Shown here: positions 1-8,525 of the stretch, piece after piece
Position numbering within the stretch: the stretch's first letter is position 1
Layout of the letters: each line of letters starts with the position of its first letter
Notes under the pieces: model-generated
Seen by the model: the letters and a program-made list of their open reading frames with translations, nothing else
What the model was told of the DNA's origin: nothing
Database searches by the model: none
Program-made: the position numbers and the translations under genes
NCBI GenBank assembly: GCA_030695265.1
Contig: JAUYTA010000326.1
Location: 1 to 15,303 of the forward strand
Direction of reading: 5' to 3'
Origin: Bacteroidota bacterium
GTDB lineage: Bacteria > Bacteroidota > Bacteroidia > Bacteroidales > Prolixibacteraceae
DNA length: 15,303 nt

Positions 1-642
1 TTCAGGAACAATCCTGATTTGTTTAACAAGGCTCCAAGAATTGTTAAGCCAAACAATGTTGCCAACGATAACCAGAAAAAGTTGTTGAGTACTGCAACCA
101 ACATTCTGGACGTGATTAAAACCATAAAACCCTACAAATTGACGAACAATCAGATTGTATTTTATGGCAGCGAAAACTCTTTGAATTATCAGGGGGGCGC
201 ATTAATTGTAATAGACGGGCAGCAAATTGGAACCGACATTTCGGCCATCACCAGCATTTCTCCGGTAGAAGTTGAACGCATCAATGTTTCCACCAATCCG
301 ATGGATATACAGCGTTATACAGGGCTCAACTCTGTTGGTATTGTTGAAATATTTATGAAGAGGGGTCCGCAATTAACTACTCCTGAAACTGAAAAAAATA
401 CCAGTCGTGACAAGTATGACAATCTGGGTTCAAAGATATTTCAGCCTGAACCTTCGAATGTACGACGTGATTTCAGAACAACATTGCAATGGATTCCTGA
501 AATTATCATCGGCGAAACTGGTGAGGCCGAAATATCTGTCACTGCCGGAAAAGTAATTTCCGATTTTGTGATTGAAGTTCAGGGAATGAGCACAAATGGA
601 AGGATTGGCAGCGGAAACGAAAAATTTCAGGTGGTAAAATAA
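1..642 (+). CDS. A2M/MG2-type envelope protein with TonB-plug-like domain, C-terminal part
   Basis: The reading frame is open from the first base, so the gene begins upstream; the TTG at 19 is not a credible start. The visible 213 codons hold a TonB-receptor plug-like segment (GGALIVIDGQQIG, then SISPVEVERINVSTN and IQRYTGLNSVGIVEIFMKRG). After it comes a short beta-rich tail (LQWIPEI, then GEAEISVTAG, FVIEVQGMSTNGRIGSG). That tail is typical of the C-terminus of large Bacteroidota proteins that combine MG2/alpha-2-macroglobulin-like domains with a plug domain. Such proteins are expected in the periplasm or outer membrane. Their role is poorly defined, so no substrate is claimed. It is transcribed in the same direction as maeB, with 135 nt between them. 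The family call rests on the plug pattern and the RIGSG ending. Confidence 0.72.
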   Translation, partial: FRNNPDLFNKAPRIVKPNNVANDNQKKLLSTATNILDVIKTIKPYKLTNNQIVFYGSENSLNYQGGALIVIDGQQIGTDISAITSISPVEVERINVSTNPMDIQRYTGLNSVGIVEIFMKRGPQLTTPETEKNTSRDKYDNLGSKIFQPEPSNVRRDFRTTLQWIPEIIIGETGEAEISVTAGKVISDFVIEVQGMSTNGRIGSGNEKFQVVK

Positions 643-777
643 TAGCTTTTTAAATTAATGTTGCGGCATGTTCGTTTCATGAATCCTGTCATATTTTTAT
701 CACAAATATTTGTCTTAACTTTAATTGTCATTTCGTACGAAACCCAAATATTAATCACGCCTCAAAAATTTAATATT

Positions 778-3048
778 ATGGCAAAAATAACGAAAGAAGA
801 CGCCCTGCGTTATCATGCCGAAGGACGTCCCGGAAAACTGGAAGTCGTAACTACAAAACCACACACCACCCAACGCGATCTATCGCTGGCCTACTCGCCC
901 GGAGTGGCGCATCCTTGTCTTGAAATTGAAAAGAATTTTGAAGATATTTATAAATATACTTCAAAAGGAAACCTTGTTGCAGTAATATCCAATGGAACTG
1001 CTGTGCTTGGATTGGGCGACATTGGCGCAGGAGCCGGGAAGCCTGTTATGGAAGGCAAAGGTTTTCTGTTTAAGATATTTGCAGACATTGATGTTTTTGA
1101 TATCGAAGTTGAAACCAAAGATATTGATCAATTTATTGAAACCGTTAAAAATATTGCTGTTACGTTTGGTGGAATCAATCTGGAAGACATTAAAGCGCCT
1201 GAATGTTTTGAAATCGAAGAGAGGTTGAAACGTGAAATTCATATTCCGCTGATGCACGACGATCAGCATGGAACAGCCATTATTTGTTCAGCAGGAATAA
1301 TAAATGCGCTTGAATTAGCCGGCAAAAAACTTGATGAAGCAAAAATCGTGATGAACGGCGCCGGGGCAGCTGCCATTGCTTGCGCAAAACTGATTGTTTC
1401 GCTTGGTGCAAAGAATGAAAACATGGTGATGCTGGACTCGAAAGGAGTACTTCGAAAAGATAGAACCGACCTGAATAAATACAAAGCTGAATTTGCCACC
1501 GATCGGGATATAAATACTTTACAAGATGCGATGAATGGCGCTGATATCTTTTTGGGCTTATCGCAAGCCAACCTGGTTTCGAAAGAAATGGTGAAATCCA
1601 TGGCAAAAGACCCAATCATATTTGCAATGGCCAATCCCGATCCTGAAATCCCCTACGATGAAGCGATGTCGGTACGCGATGACCTGATCATGGCAACCGG
1701 ACGTTCCGATTTTCCGAATCAGGTAAACAATGTGCTCGGATTTCCCTTTATTTTCCGCGGTGCGCTTGATGTGCGGGCAACGTGTATTAATGAGGAAATG
1801 AAACTGGCTGCTGTTTATGCCCTTGCCAGCCTTGCGAAAGAAGTGGTTCCCGAAACGGTTAGCAAAGCATACAATGTTACCAACTTAATTTTCGGGAAAG
1901 ATTATATTATCCCGAAACCCCTCGACCCACGACTTATTTCCACAGTAGCACCAGCCGTTGCAAAAGCAGCAATGGAAAGCGGAGTGGCCCGCAAACCGGT
2001 TGCTGACTGGGATCAGTATAAACTGGAACTAAGCCAACGACTTGGATTAGACAACCAATTGCTGCATGGAATTGTTATCAAAGCAAAACAAAATCCGAAG
2101 AAAGTTGTATTCGCCGAAGGCAATAACCTGAAAATACTGAGAGCTGCGAACCAGGTATTGCACGATGGTATCGCATTTCCTATTCTACTGGGAAATGTGG
2201 GGGAAATAAGGCAACTGATTGCAGATAACCAACTCGACTTAATCACGACCCCGATTATCGATCCTCATTCAACTGAAACCGAAGAAATACGGAAGTCGTT
2301 TGCAGAATTAATCTGGAAGAAGCGTCAACGCAAGGGAATTACGATGGAGGAGGCATATGAGCTGACTTTCAACCGTAATTATTATGGAATTATGATGGTT
2401 GATACCGGATTGGCCGATGCAATGATTTCAGGAATAACAAGCCATTATGGAGATGTAATGAGCCCGGCGCTTAAATTAATTGGCCCCAAGCCAAACACCA
2501 AACATATTTCCAGTATGTATGTAGTGATTACAAAACGAGGTCCTCTTTTCTTTGCAGATACCACTGTTAACCTCGATCCTGATGTTCAGACACTCATCGA
2601 AATTACCTTGCTGACGGCTGAAGAAGTCAGAAAATTCAATATTGAGCCTGTAATAGCAATGGTTTCGTACTCAAACTTTGGTTCGGTTAAATCATCGGAA
2701 CATACCCGGACACTAGACAGGGTAAGGCAAACGATCGCATTTCTGCACCAAAACCATCCTGAATTAATTGTGGATGGTGAGATTCAGATGAATTTCGCAC
2801 TCAATAAGGAGATGCGCAGTCAAAAATTCCCGTTTACCCGATTGGAAAACCGGGAAGTAAATACGATCATATTCCCGAACCTGACTTCAGGAAATATTGC
2901 TTATAAATTGATGCAGGAAATTGGCGGTGCTGAAGTCGTTGGCCCGATTTTGATGGGCATGAAAAAGCCGATTCATGTTGTGCCAATTGAATGTTCGGTA
3001 CGCGAAATCGTAAACATGACCACCATTGCCGTGGTGGATGCTCAGTAA
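778..3048 (+). CDS. maeB: NADP-dependent malic enzyme with C-terminal phosphotransacetylase-like domain
   Basis: Cytoplasmic enzyme converting malate plus NAD(P)+ to pyruvate, CO2 and NAD(P)H, feeding pyruvate and reducing power to biosynthesis. The 756 residues match the usual MaeB length of about 755-760. The N-terminal malic domain shows [36 protein letters not shown] and DDQHGTAII (about residue 161). The NAD-binding domain has [15 protein letters not shown] (about 191-205). From about residue 430 a phosphotransacetylase-like domain begins ([20 protein letters not shown]). In this family that domain usually serves allosteric control rather than catalysis. The frame is open back to an ATG at 658, but the 40 extra residues are hydrophobic and not part of the family, whereas [13 protein letters not shown] at 778 is the standard start. 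No clear Bacteroidota promoter was found upstream. Confidence 0.95.
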   Translation: MAKITKEDALRYHAEGRPGKLEVVTTKPHTTQRDLSLAYSPGVAHPCLEIEKNFEDIYKYTSKGNLVAVISNGTAVLGLGDIGAGAGKPVMEGKGFLFKIFADIDVFDIEVETKDIDQFIETVKNIAVTFGGINLEDIKAPECFEIEERLKREIHIPLMHDDQHGTAIICSAGIINALELAGKKLDEAKIVMNGAGAAAIACAKLIVSLGAKNENMVMLDSKGVLRKDRTDLNKYKAEFATDRDINTLQDAMNGADIFLGLSQANLVSKEMVKSMAKDPIIFAMANPDPEIPYDEAMSVRDDLIMATGRSDFPNQVNNVLGFPFIFRGALDVRATCINEEMKLAAVYALASLAKEVVPETVSKAYNVTNLIFGKDYIIPKPLDPRLISTVAPAVAKAAMESGVARKPVADWDQYKLELSQRLGLDNQLLHGIVIKAKQNPKKVVFAEGNNLKILRAANQVLHDGIAFPILLGNVGEIRQLIADNQLDLITTPIIDPHSTETEEIRKSFAELIWKKRQRKGITMEEAYELTFNRNYYGIMMVDTGLADAMISGITSHYGDVMSPALKLIGPKPNTKHISSMYVVITKRGPLFFADTTVNLDPDVQTLIEITLLTAEEVRKFNIEPVIAMVSYSNFGSVKSSEHTRTLDRVRQTIAFLHQNHPELIVDGEIQMNFALNKEMRSQKFPFTRLENREVNTIIFPNLTSGNIAYKLMQEIGGAEVVGPILMGMKKPIHVVPIECSVREIVNMTTIAVVDAQ

Positions 3049-3364
3049 TAAATTTAGTGAATCCTAATATCATGAGCTTCGCCTGAACCTCTTGGGAAAC
3101 GTATACTTTCAGTTAATTCCTGCACTTCGAAAGGCGGTGCAGTATATCTGGAAACAATAATTGAAACCAGAAAACTCCTTTCCATAACGTTATGTATGGA
3201 TAACTTAGATTTAGCCACTTTGTGGGAAAAAGCGTTGAATTTAAAAACAACTTTGAAATACGAATAATAAAGGCACTTTTTCTGGTTGCTTTCTTAACCC
3301 TTACCCATTTCTCTTTTCCGTCAGAAGCAATATTTCAAACATCAATATTTCAGACCAAATATAC
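3049..3364. other. Intergenic region upstream of the truncated AraC gene
   Basis: This stretch of 316 bases holds no gene that can be supported. It contains a weak hairpin (CTGCAC at 3120-3125 and GTGCAG at 3137-3142, 11-nt loop, no following T-run). A GTG-started frame from 3222 to 3368 would encode 48 residues including ALFLVAFLTLTHFSFPSEA, which resembles a signal peptide, and would overlap the regulator's ATG as ATGA. With no ATG and no known homologue, I regard that frame as possible debris rather than a gene. The missing sensor half of the downstream AraC regulator is not recognisable here in any frame. Confidence 0.4.
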
Positions 3365-3853
3365 ATGAGATTGAATCCGCAGTTTTATTACCTGAAAATC
3401 GGGCATTTCAATGTATTCAGATTAGAACCATTTGTAGAAGGGAAACCAACCAACATACCATACGCTTTGAAAATTCAGCCTTCAGTTAATCTTAAAAAGC
3501 AGGCCCCCAGCGCTTCCCAAAGAATATCAACTTTGTTTCTGGAATTGTTGGAACGTCAGTTTCCTCTTGATGATCACCACCAGACGGTATGCCTGCGTTC
3601 GGCCTCCGAATTTGCCAATCAGTTAAATGTTCACGTCAATCACCTGAACCGGGCAGTAAAAGAGATGGCTCAAAAGACAACCTCCCAAATCATTGCCGGG
3701 CGCATTTTACAGGAGGCAAAAATTATGCTGAAGCACAGTTCCTGGAGTGTATCTGAAATTGCGTACGCACTTGGTTTTACTGAAGTCACCCATTTCAATA
3801 ACTTCTTTAAAAAACATATTCGGTTAAGCCCGTTAAAATTTAGAAATCAATAA
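3365..3853 (+). CDS. AraC-family regulator lacking its N-terminal sensor domain
   Basis: The 162-residue product is essentially the DNA-binding half of a Bacteroidota AraC regulator. Full members of this group are usually about 280-300 residues. After a short N-terminus, RISTLFLELLERQF leads into two helix-turn-helix units: the first around SASEFANQLNVHVNHLNRAVKE, broken here as SASEFANQLNVHV and NHLNRAVKE, and the second around WSVSEIAYALGFTEVTHFNN, followed by FFKKHIRLSPLKFR. The cupin-like N-terminal domain is absent, and the region upstream does not encode it in another frame. The gene could be a decayed remnant, or a constitutive DNA-binding protein if translated from the ATG. It sits 181 nt upstream of the molybdenum-hydroxylase genes in the same direction, so a past or present role in their control is a reasonable inference. 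Confidence 0.75.
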   Translation: MRLNPQFYYLKIGHFNVFRLEPFVEGKPTNIPYALKIQPSVNLKKQAPSASQRISTLFLELLERQFPLDDHHQTVCLRSASEFANQLNVHVNHLNRAVKEMAQKTTSQIIAGRILQEAKIMLKHSSWSVSEIAYALGFTEVTHFNNFFKKHIRLSPLKFRNQ

Positions 3854-4034
3854 AAACCATAATAACCAACTGTAAATTAATAAAAATGATTTTATTCTAT
3901 GAACTAAATGAATTTTTCTCTTGTTATGGTTTTGTCTTAGAGAATATTATGTGATTTTTTATAAAATACTGTTTGATTTTAGTAAGTTTATTTAGACCGG
4001 ATACCTAAATCTATATTTTAAAACTCTCAAAACT

Positions 4035-4490
4035 ATGGCAATATTTAATTTAAAAGTTAACACCAAAGAATATCAGGTAGATGTAGATCCATCGACTCCG
4101 ATGCTTTGGGTACTCAGAGATCATCTTAACCTGGTAGGAACAAAATTTGGTTGTGGCGTAGCAGAATGCGGCGCTTGCACCATTCATGTTGATGGTATTG
4201 CAGTGCGTTCGTGCGTAACTAAGGTAGATTCTGTAGGAGACAAAAAAATAACAACAATCGAGGGGCTTTCTGAAAATGGGGATCATCCGCTTCAGCAGGC
4301 GTGGATTGAACATGATGTTCCGCAATGTGGTTATTGCCAGAGTGGACAAATAATGACTGCTGCTGCCTTATTAAAAACGAATCCTCATCCAACCGATCAA
4401 GAAATTGAATCAGTAATGGATGGCAATATTTGCCGTTGTGGTACCTATACCCGAATCAAAGCAGCCATAAAAACTGCCGCTAATTCTTAA
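4035..4490 (+). CDS. iorA: [2Fe-2S] subunit of xanthine dehydrogenase-family molybdenum hydroxylase
   Basis: Small electron-transfer subunit (151 residues) of a molybdenum hydroxylase of the isoquinoline 1-oxidoreductase/aldehyde oxidase type. The N-terminal plant-type ferredoxin cluster has the spacing CGVAECGACTIHVDG with a further Cys at AVRSC. The C-terminal four-helix cluster has QCGYCQSGQIM and NICRCGTYTRI. All eight expected cysteines are present. It passes electrons from the molybdopterin centre of the next gene product to an external acceptor; no FAD subunit lies in this window, as is usual for two-subunit IorAB-type enzymes. The 73-nt gap to the large subunit suggests one operon. 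The symbol names the family; isoquinoline as substrate is not implied. Confidence 0.9.
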   Translation: MAIFNLKVNTKEYQVDVDPSTPMLWVLRDHLNLVGTKFGCGVAECGACTIHVDGIAVRSCVTKVDSVGDKKITTIEGLSENGDHPLQQAWIEHDVPQCGYCQSGQIMTAAALLKTNPHPTDQEIESVMDGNICRCGTYTRIKAAIKTAANS

Positions 4491-4563
4491 CGGACTTTTC
4501 ATTTCAGATCCGTTACAAATCTTCTTTGTTAACAGATAAAAAGCTCATCTAAAATCACGAAAA

Positions 4564-6810
4564 ATGACAATTGTAAAAACGGAACTCAACAGACGTTCCT
4601 TTATAAAAAGTTCCTTTCTAGCCGGTGGAGGTTTGCTGATAGGTTTTAACTGGCTGGCAGCATCCTGTAGTTCAGATACGCCCAAGCGTCTGACAATTCC
4701 TGACGAATGGTTCGAAATTACTGGATATTTAAAGATTGGTGAAAACGGTGTGGTAACCATCATGTCGCCTAACCCTGAAATCGGTCAGAATGTAAAAACC
4801 TCCATGCCCATGATCGTGGCAGAGGAACTGGATGTGGACTGGCAAAATGTACTGGTTGAACAGGCTCCGCTAAACATTGCCATTTTTAACAGGCAGCTGG
4901 CCGGAGGAAGTGATTCCATAAAACAAAGCTGGCCCGGCCTTCGCATGGCGGGTGCATCAGCTAGAAAAATGCTGATGGATGCTGCTGCAAAAAAATGGAA
5001 TGTTCCGGTGGAAGAAATCACAACCGAACTGGGTATTTTGTATCATAAAAGCAGTGGCAAAAAAGCCGGTTACGGCGAAGTAGCTTCGGCAGCGGCTCAA
5101 TTGCCCGTTCCGAAAGAGGTAGAATTAAAAGACGTAAAAGATTTTAAAATTATCGGGACTTCCAAAAAAAATGTGGATGGACTTAAAATCGTGACTGGCC
5201 AACCCTTATTTGGCCTCGATTACAAAAAAGAAGGAATGCTCATTGCCATGATCGTTCATCCTCCGGCTTTTGGCATGAAACTGAAATCGTTCGACGCCAC
5301 GGAAGCAAAAGCCAAGCCTGGAATCAAAGACGTTTTTAGCATTAAAACCTACAATGATGACTATAAACCACAGTGGTGCGATACAACTTCGTTCACCGAG
5401 TTGGTAGCTATTGTTGGCAACTCAACGTGGGAAGTAATGAGTGCCAGAGAGTATTTAACAGTCGAATGGGAACCCTTTGCCGAATATAAAATTACAATGG
5501 AGGGCTGGGGAGGAGATCAGATTGTCACTGTTCCTTCAGGGCTTGAAAGTACATCCGACCACAATGCAAAAATGATGGCCGCAGCTGCAAAGCCCGGTCA
5601 GATAGAACGAAGAGATGGCGAGCCGGAAGAAGCTTTTAAAAATGCAGCGAAGGTGATTGAACGAACCTATACGGCGCCATTCCTTGCACACAATCCGATG
5701 GAGCCGATGAACTTTTTTGCCGATGTAACAGCTGACAATGCGGTATTAATTGGCCCAATCCAGTCTCCTGAATATATGGAAAAGACTTTATCTGCACGGC
5801 TAGGTTTGCCATTGGAAAAGATTGACATTCAGATGACCCGCATGGGAGGTGGCTTCGGACGACGTTTGTACGGACACTTTATGGTGGAAGTCGCATTGAT
5901 CTCGCAAAAAGTGAAAGCGCCTGTTAAATTGATTTATTCCCGTGAAGATGAAATGACATTTGGTATTTATCGTCCGGCTTATCATGCCTTGTATCGTGCA
6001 GCGCTTGATGCAAACAATAATCTAATTGGTTTTCATGTCAAGATGGGAGGCGTTCCTGAAAATGCACTCCATGCCAACCGGTTTCCCGCCGGAGCCGTTG
6101 ATAACTATCTGGCCGAAAGCTGGGCAATTGAATCGAACATTAGTGTTGGGGCAATGCGGGCGCCCGGCTCCAACTTCAATGCCGTGGCCGAGCAGTCGTT
6201 CCTCGACGAAGTGGCTGAAGCGATGGGCAAAGATCCCATCCAGTTTCGTCTCGATTTGTTGAAACGGGCAAAGGAAAATCCGGTGGGAGAAAAAAACGAT
6301 TACGATGCGGCCCGTTATGCCGGAGTTCTCGAATTGGTGCGCGAAAAATCAGGCTGGGATAAAGATTCATCCGGAAAAAATCGTGGAGTTGCAGCTTATT
6401 TCTGTCATAGTTCGTATGTGGCCAATGTGGTGGATATCACGGTTGATAAGGATACACCCGTCATTCAAAAAGTATATGCCGCTATCGATTGTGGTATTGT
6501 GGTGAATCCTGATGCCGCCATTAACATGACTGAAGGTAGCATTGTAGATGGAATTGGTCATGCAATGTACAGCGAGCTCACTTTTAGAAAAGGTCAACCG
6601 GATCAGGATAATTTCAGCTCATATCGTTTGATCCGGCATTCCGAGGCTCCAAAATCTATTGAAGTACATTTTGTTGAAAATGAAATTAATCCCACCGGGC
6701 TTGGTGAACCACCATATCCTCCTGTGATGGGGGCACTGGCAAATGCCTTATACAAAGCAACCGGCAACCGTTACTATCATCAGCCCTTTGTTAACAACAC
6801 CTTCGATTAG
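4564..6810 (+). CDS. iorB: Molybdopterin-binding subunit of xanthine dehydrogenase-family hydroxylase, exported
   Basis: Large catalytic subunit (748 residues) of the IorAB-type molybdenum hydroxylase, which hydroxylates aldehydes or N-heterocycles using water. The N-terminus has a twin-arginine leader (NRRSFIKSSF, R10-R11), a hydrophobic stretch, then LAASC with Cys35. It could therefore be a Tat-exported lipoprotein, or be cleaved nearby. The cofactor-binding motif MGGGFGRR is at residues 427-434. GAMRAPGSNFNAVAEQSFLDE is present (given here as GAMRAPGSNF and NAVAEQSFLDE). The C-terminal GLGEPPYPPVMGAL places the expected catalytic glutamate at about residue 715. The protein presumably folds with its iron-sulfur partner and molybdenum cofactor in the cytoplasm and crosses the membrane as a complex, since the small subunit has no leader. 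The natural substrate cannot be deduced. Confidence 0.92.
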   Translation: MTIVKTELNRRSFIKSSFLAGGGLLIGFNWLAASCSSDTPKRLTIPDEWFEITGYLKIGENGVVTIMSPNPEIGQNVKTSMPMIVAEELDVDWQNVLVEQAPLNIAIFNRQLAGGSDSIKQSWPGLRMAGASARKMLMDAAAKKWNVPVEEITTELGILYHKSSGKKAGYGEVASAAAQLPVPKEVELKDVKDFKIIGTSKKNVDGLKIVTGQPLFGLDYKKEGMLIAMIVHPPAFGMKLKSFDATEAKAKPGIKDVFSIKTYNDDYKPQWCDTTSFTELVAIVGNSTWEVMSAREYLTVEWEPFAEYKITMEGWGGDQIVTVPSGLESTSDHNAKMMAAAAKPGQIERRDGEPEEAFKNAAKVIERTYTAPFLAHNPMEPMNFFADVTADNAVLIGPIQSPEYMEKTLSARLGLPLEKIDIQMTRMGGGFGRRLYGHFMVEVALISQKVKAPVKLIYSREDEMTFGIYRPAYHALYRAALDANNNLIGFHVKMGGVPENALHANRFPAGAVDNYLAESWAIESNISVGAMRAPGSNFNAVAEQSFLDEVAEAMGKDPIQFRLDLLKRAKENPVGEKNDYDAARYAGVLELVREKSGWDKDSSGKNRGVAAYFCHSSYVANVVDITVDKDTPVIQKVYAAIDCGIVVNPDAAINMTEGSIVDGIGHAMYSELTFRKGQPDQDNFSSYRLIRHSEAPKSIEVHFVENEINPTGLGEPPYPPVMGALANALYKATGNRYYHQPFVNNTFD

Positions 6811-6854
6811 CGTCCAGTCATACGATAATAATTACTTGTAATCCTGATTTGATT

Positions 6855-7871
6855 ATGACTCATGAAATAAGACTATTGTTTCAAACATTAAAAAGCTGGC
6901 AGAAAATTGGCAAAAAGGCTGTTTTTATTTCGGTAGTTGCCCTTGAAGGTTCATCGTATCGTCGACCCGGTGTTTGCATGATTATGAGTCAGGATGGTGA
7001 GATGGTCGGAGCCGTGAGCGGTGGTTGTGTCGAAACTGAGATTGAGCGGCAAGCGCAGCGGGTTTTCCAGACCTGCAAGGCCAAAGTAATTGTTTACGAT
7101 GGTCGTTTCCGGATTGGCTGCGAAGGCATCATTCATATTTTGATTGAACCGGTTTTTCTCTCCGATGAACTATTTTCAGCGTTCGAAAAGCAGGTTGAAA
7201 ACAGACAGTCCTTTCGGATGGAATCCTGGTTTTACCGTGAAGTTGGAGAATATGGCGATGTGGGCACAAGGATGGTTTTGAATGGGAAAAAATATGCTCT
7301 GAATCCTTCATTTACAACCGACCAGATTGCGCAGCATGAATGCTTTTCGCAAACTTTAAAACCACTTTTCCAGCTCTTCATTTTTGGTGCCGAACACGAT
7401 GCCGTTCAGTTGTGCCAGTCGGCTAAACTACTTGGGTGGAAAGTTACCGTAGTTGCTTCGCCCGACGAATCAAAATCATGCGAATATTTTCCGGGAGCCA
7501 GTTCGCTTATTTCTCCAACTTTCGATGCTATAGATACATCAGAAATTGATGAACAAACAGCGGTGGTATTAATGACACATAGCTTTAACAAAGACGTTCA
7601 GTACCTGATGGCCCTAAAAGACACACAGCCAGCTTATCTCGGACTGCTTGGATCGAACAACCGGAGAGAACGTGTTCTTTCGATGCTGCTCGATTATATG
7701 CCCGATATTTCGACCGACTTTCCGGAACAGATTCACGGGCCCGCCGGGATTAGCATTGGCGCCGAGAGCGCTTCAGAAATTGCAGTGTCCATTCTTGCTG
7801 AAATATTGAGTGTGATTCGTCACCAGAAACCCATTGCCCTGACTGAGAAAATAGGTTCTATTCATGGCTAA
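6855..7871 (+). CDS. xdhC: XdhC/CoxI family molybdenum-hydroxylase maturation protein
   Basis: The 338-residue protein belongs to the XdhC/CoxI family, which binds the molybdenum cofactor, promotes its sulfuration and delivers it to the hydroxylase. The N-terminal domain shows EGSSYRRPGVCMIMSQDG, GAVSGGCVETEIERQA and IGCEGIIHILIEP. The C-terminal Rossmann-like domain begins at LFIFGAEHDAVQL and contains VVLMTHSF, YLGLLGSNNRR and IHGPAGISIGAES. I chose the ATG at 6855; a TTG two codons earlier is in frame but less likely. The gene follows the molybdopterin subunit by 44 nt and its 3' end overlaps the next gene by 8 nt, indicating translational coupling and co-expression. Confidence 0.92.
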   Translation: MTHEIRLLFQTLKSWQKIGKKAVFISVVALEGSSYRRPGVCMIMSQDGEMVGAVSGGCVETEIERQAQRVFQTCKAKVIVYDGRFRIGCEGIIHILIEPVFLSDELFSAFEKQVENRQSFRMESWFYREVGEYGDVGTRMVLNGKKYALNPSFTTDQIAQHECFSQTLKPLFQLFIFGAEHDAVQLCQSAKLLGWKVTVVASPDESKSCEYFPGASSLISPTFDAIDTSEIDEQTAVVLMTHSFNKDVQYLMALKDTQPAYLGLLGSNNRRERVLSMLLDYMPDISTDFPEQIHGPAGISIGAESASEIAVSILAEILSVIRHQKPIALTEKIGSIHG

Positions 7872-8466
7872 AATTCCGATTCTACTTTTGGCTGCCGGTG
7901 GTTCAACCCGGATGGAACAACCCAAACAATTGTTGCCCTGGGGTGAACAAACACTCATCGAACATCAAATTCAAACATTGCTAAAAACTGGTAATCCGGT
8001 AAGTGTTGTTTTAGGTTCATATTCAAATCTCATAGTACCGGTTATTGCAAAATATGAAGTTGACATTTTTATTAATACTGAATGGGAAAGTGGAATGGGT
8101 AGCTCAATTTCGTTTGGAATCAGTCAGATAATTCAAAAATTTCAGGATGCAAATGGGATTTTGATTACCCTGCTGGACCAACCATTGATTACAACTTCCT
8201 ATATTGAAAAAATGCTTGGCGCCTTTGAGGCGGGTTCGCAACAAATTATAGCTTCACGCTCCACTTCAGGATGGACTGGCGTACCTGTGCTTTTTAACAA
8301 ATGCTTTTTTAAAGAACTTACCGAATTGAGTAATGACGAAGGCGCAAAAAAAATCATTAAGCGCCACGAAAAAAGCGTTATCTTTTTGGAAGGGGGAGAA
8401 TTATTGGAAGACATGGATACTCCTCAAACCTATCAACAATTGTTAAGTAAATACTTTAATGATTAA
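7864..8466 (+). CDS. mocA: MocA/MobA-like molybdenum-cofactor nucleotidyltransferase
   Basis: The 200-residue protein is an NTP-transferase of the MobA-like group. Members of the MocA branch attach CMP to molybdopterin to form the dinucleotide cofactor used by xanthine dehydrogenase-family enzymes. The nucleotide-binding signature LLAAGGSTRMEQPKQLLPW begins at about residue 6. LLDQPLIT at 103-110 contains the Asp-Gln-Pro (D105) expected at the metal site. GWTGVPVLF and DEGAKKII match the later conserved blocks of the family. The ATG lies inside the end of xdhC, an 8-nt overlap typical of coupled genes. It completes the hydroxylase, insertion factor and cofactor set. Cytidylyl rather than guanylyl transfer is inferred from the neighbours. 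Confidence 0.88.
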   Translation: MAKIPILLLAAGGSTRMEQPKQLLPWGEQTLIEHQIQTLLKTGNPVSVVLGSYSNLIVPVIAKYEVDIFINTEWESGMGSSISFGISQIIQKFQDANGILITLLDQPLITTSYIEKMLGAFEAGSQQIIASRSTSGWTGVPVLFNKCFFKELTELSNDEGAKKIIKRHEKSVIFLEGGELLEDMDTPQTYQQLLSKYFND

Positions 8467-8525
8467 CCGGTAATCAAAAAAACAGAATCATAAAAAATAA
8501 GAGGCAATTTTTGATAGCGCACCCG

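Noticed and set aside
658..777. In-frame ATG giving maeB a 40-residue hydrophobic extension
   Set aside because: The extension is outside the malic enzyme family pattern and would put a membrane-like segment on a cytoplasmic enzyme; the ATG at 778 gives the standard start.
3854..4034. Bacteroidota promoter (TTTG and TAnnTTTG boxes) before the iorA gene
   Set aside because: TTTG at 3931 and a TACTGTTTG-like sequence at 3967 are about 32 nt apart, outside the normal spacing; no convincing pair was found.
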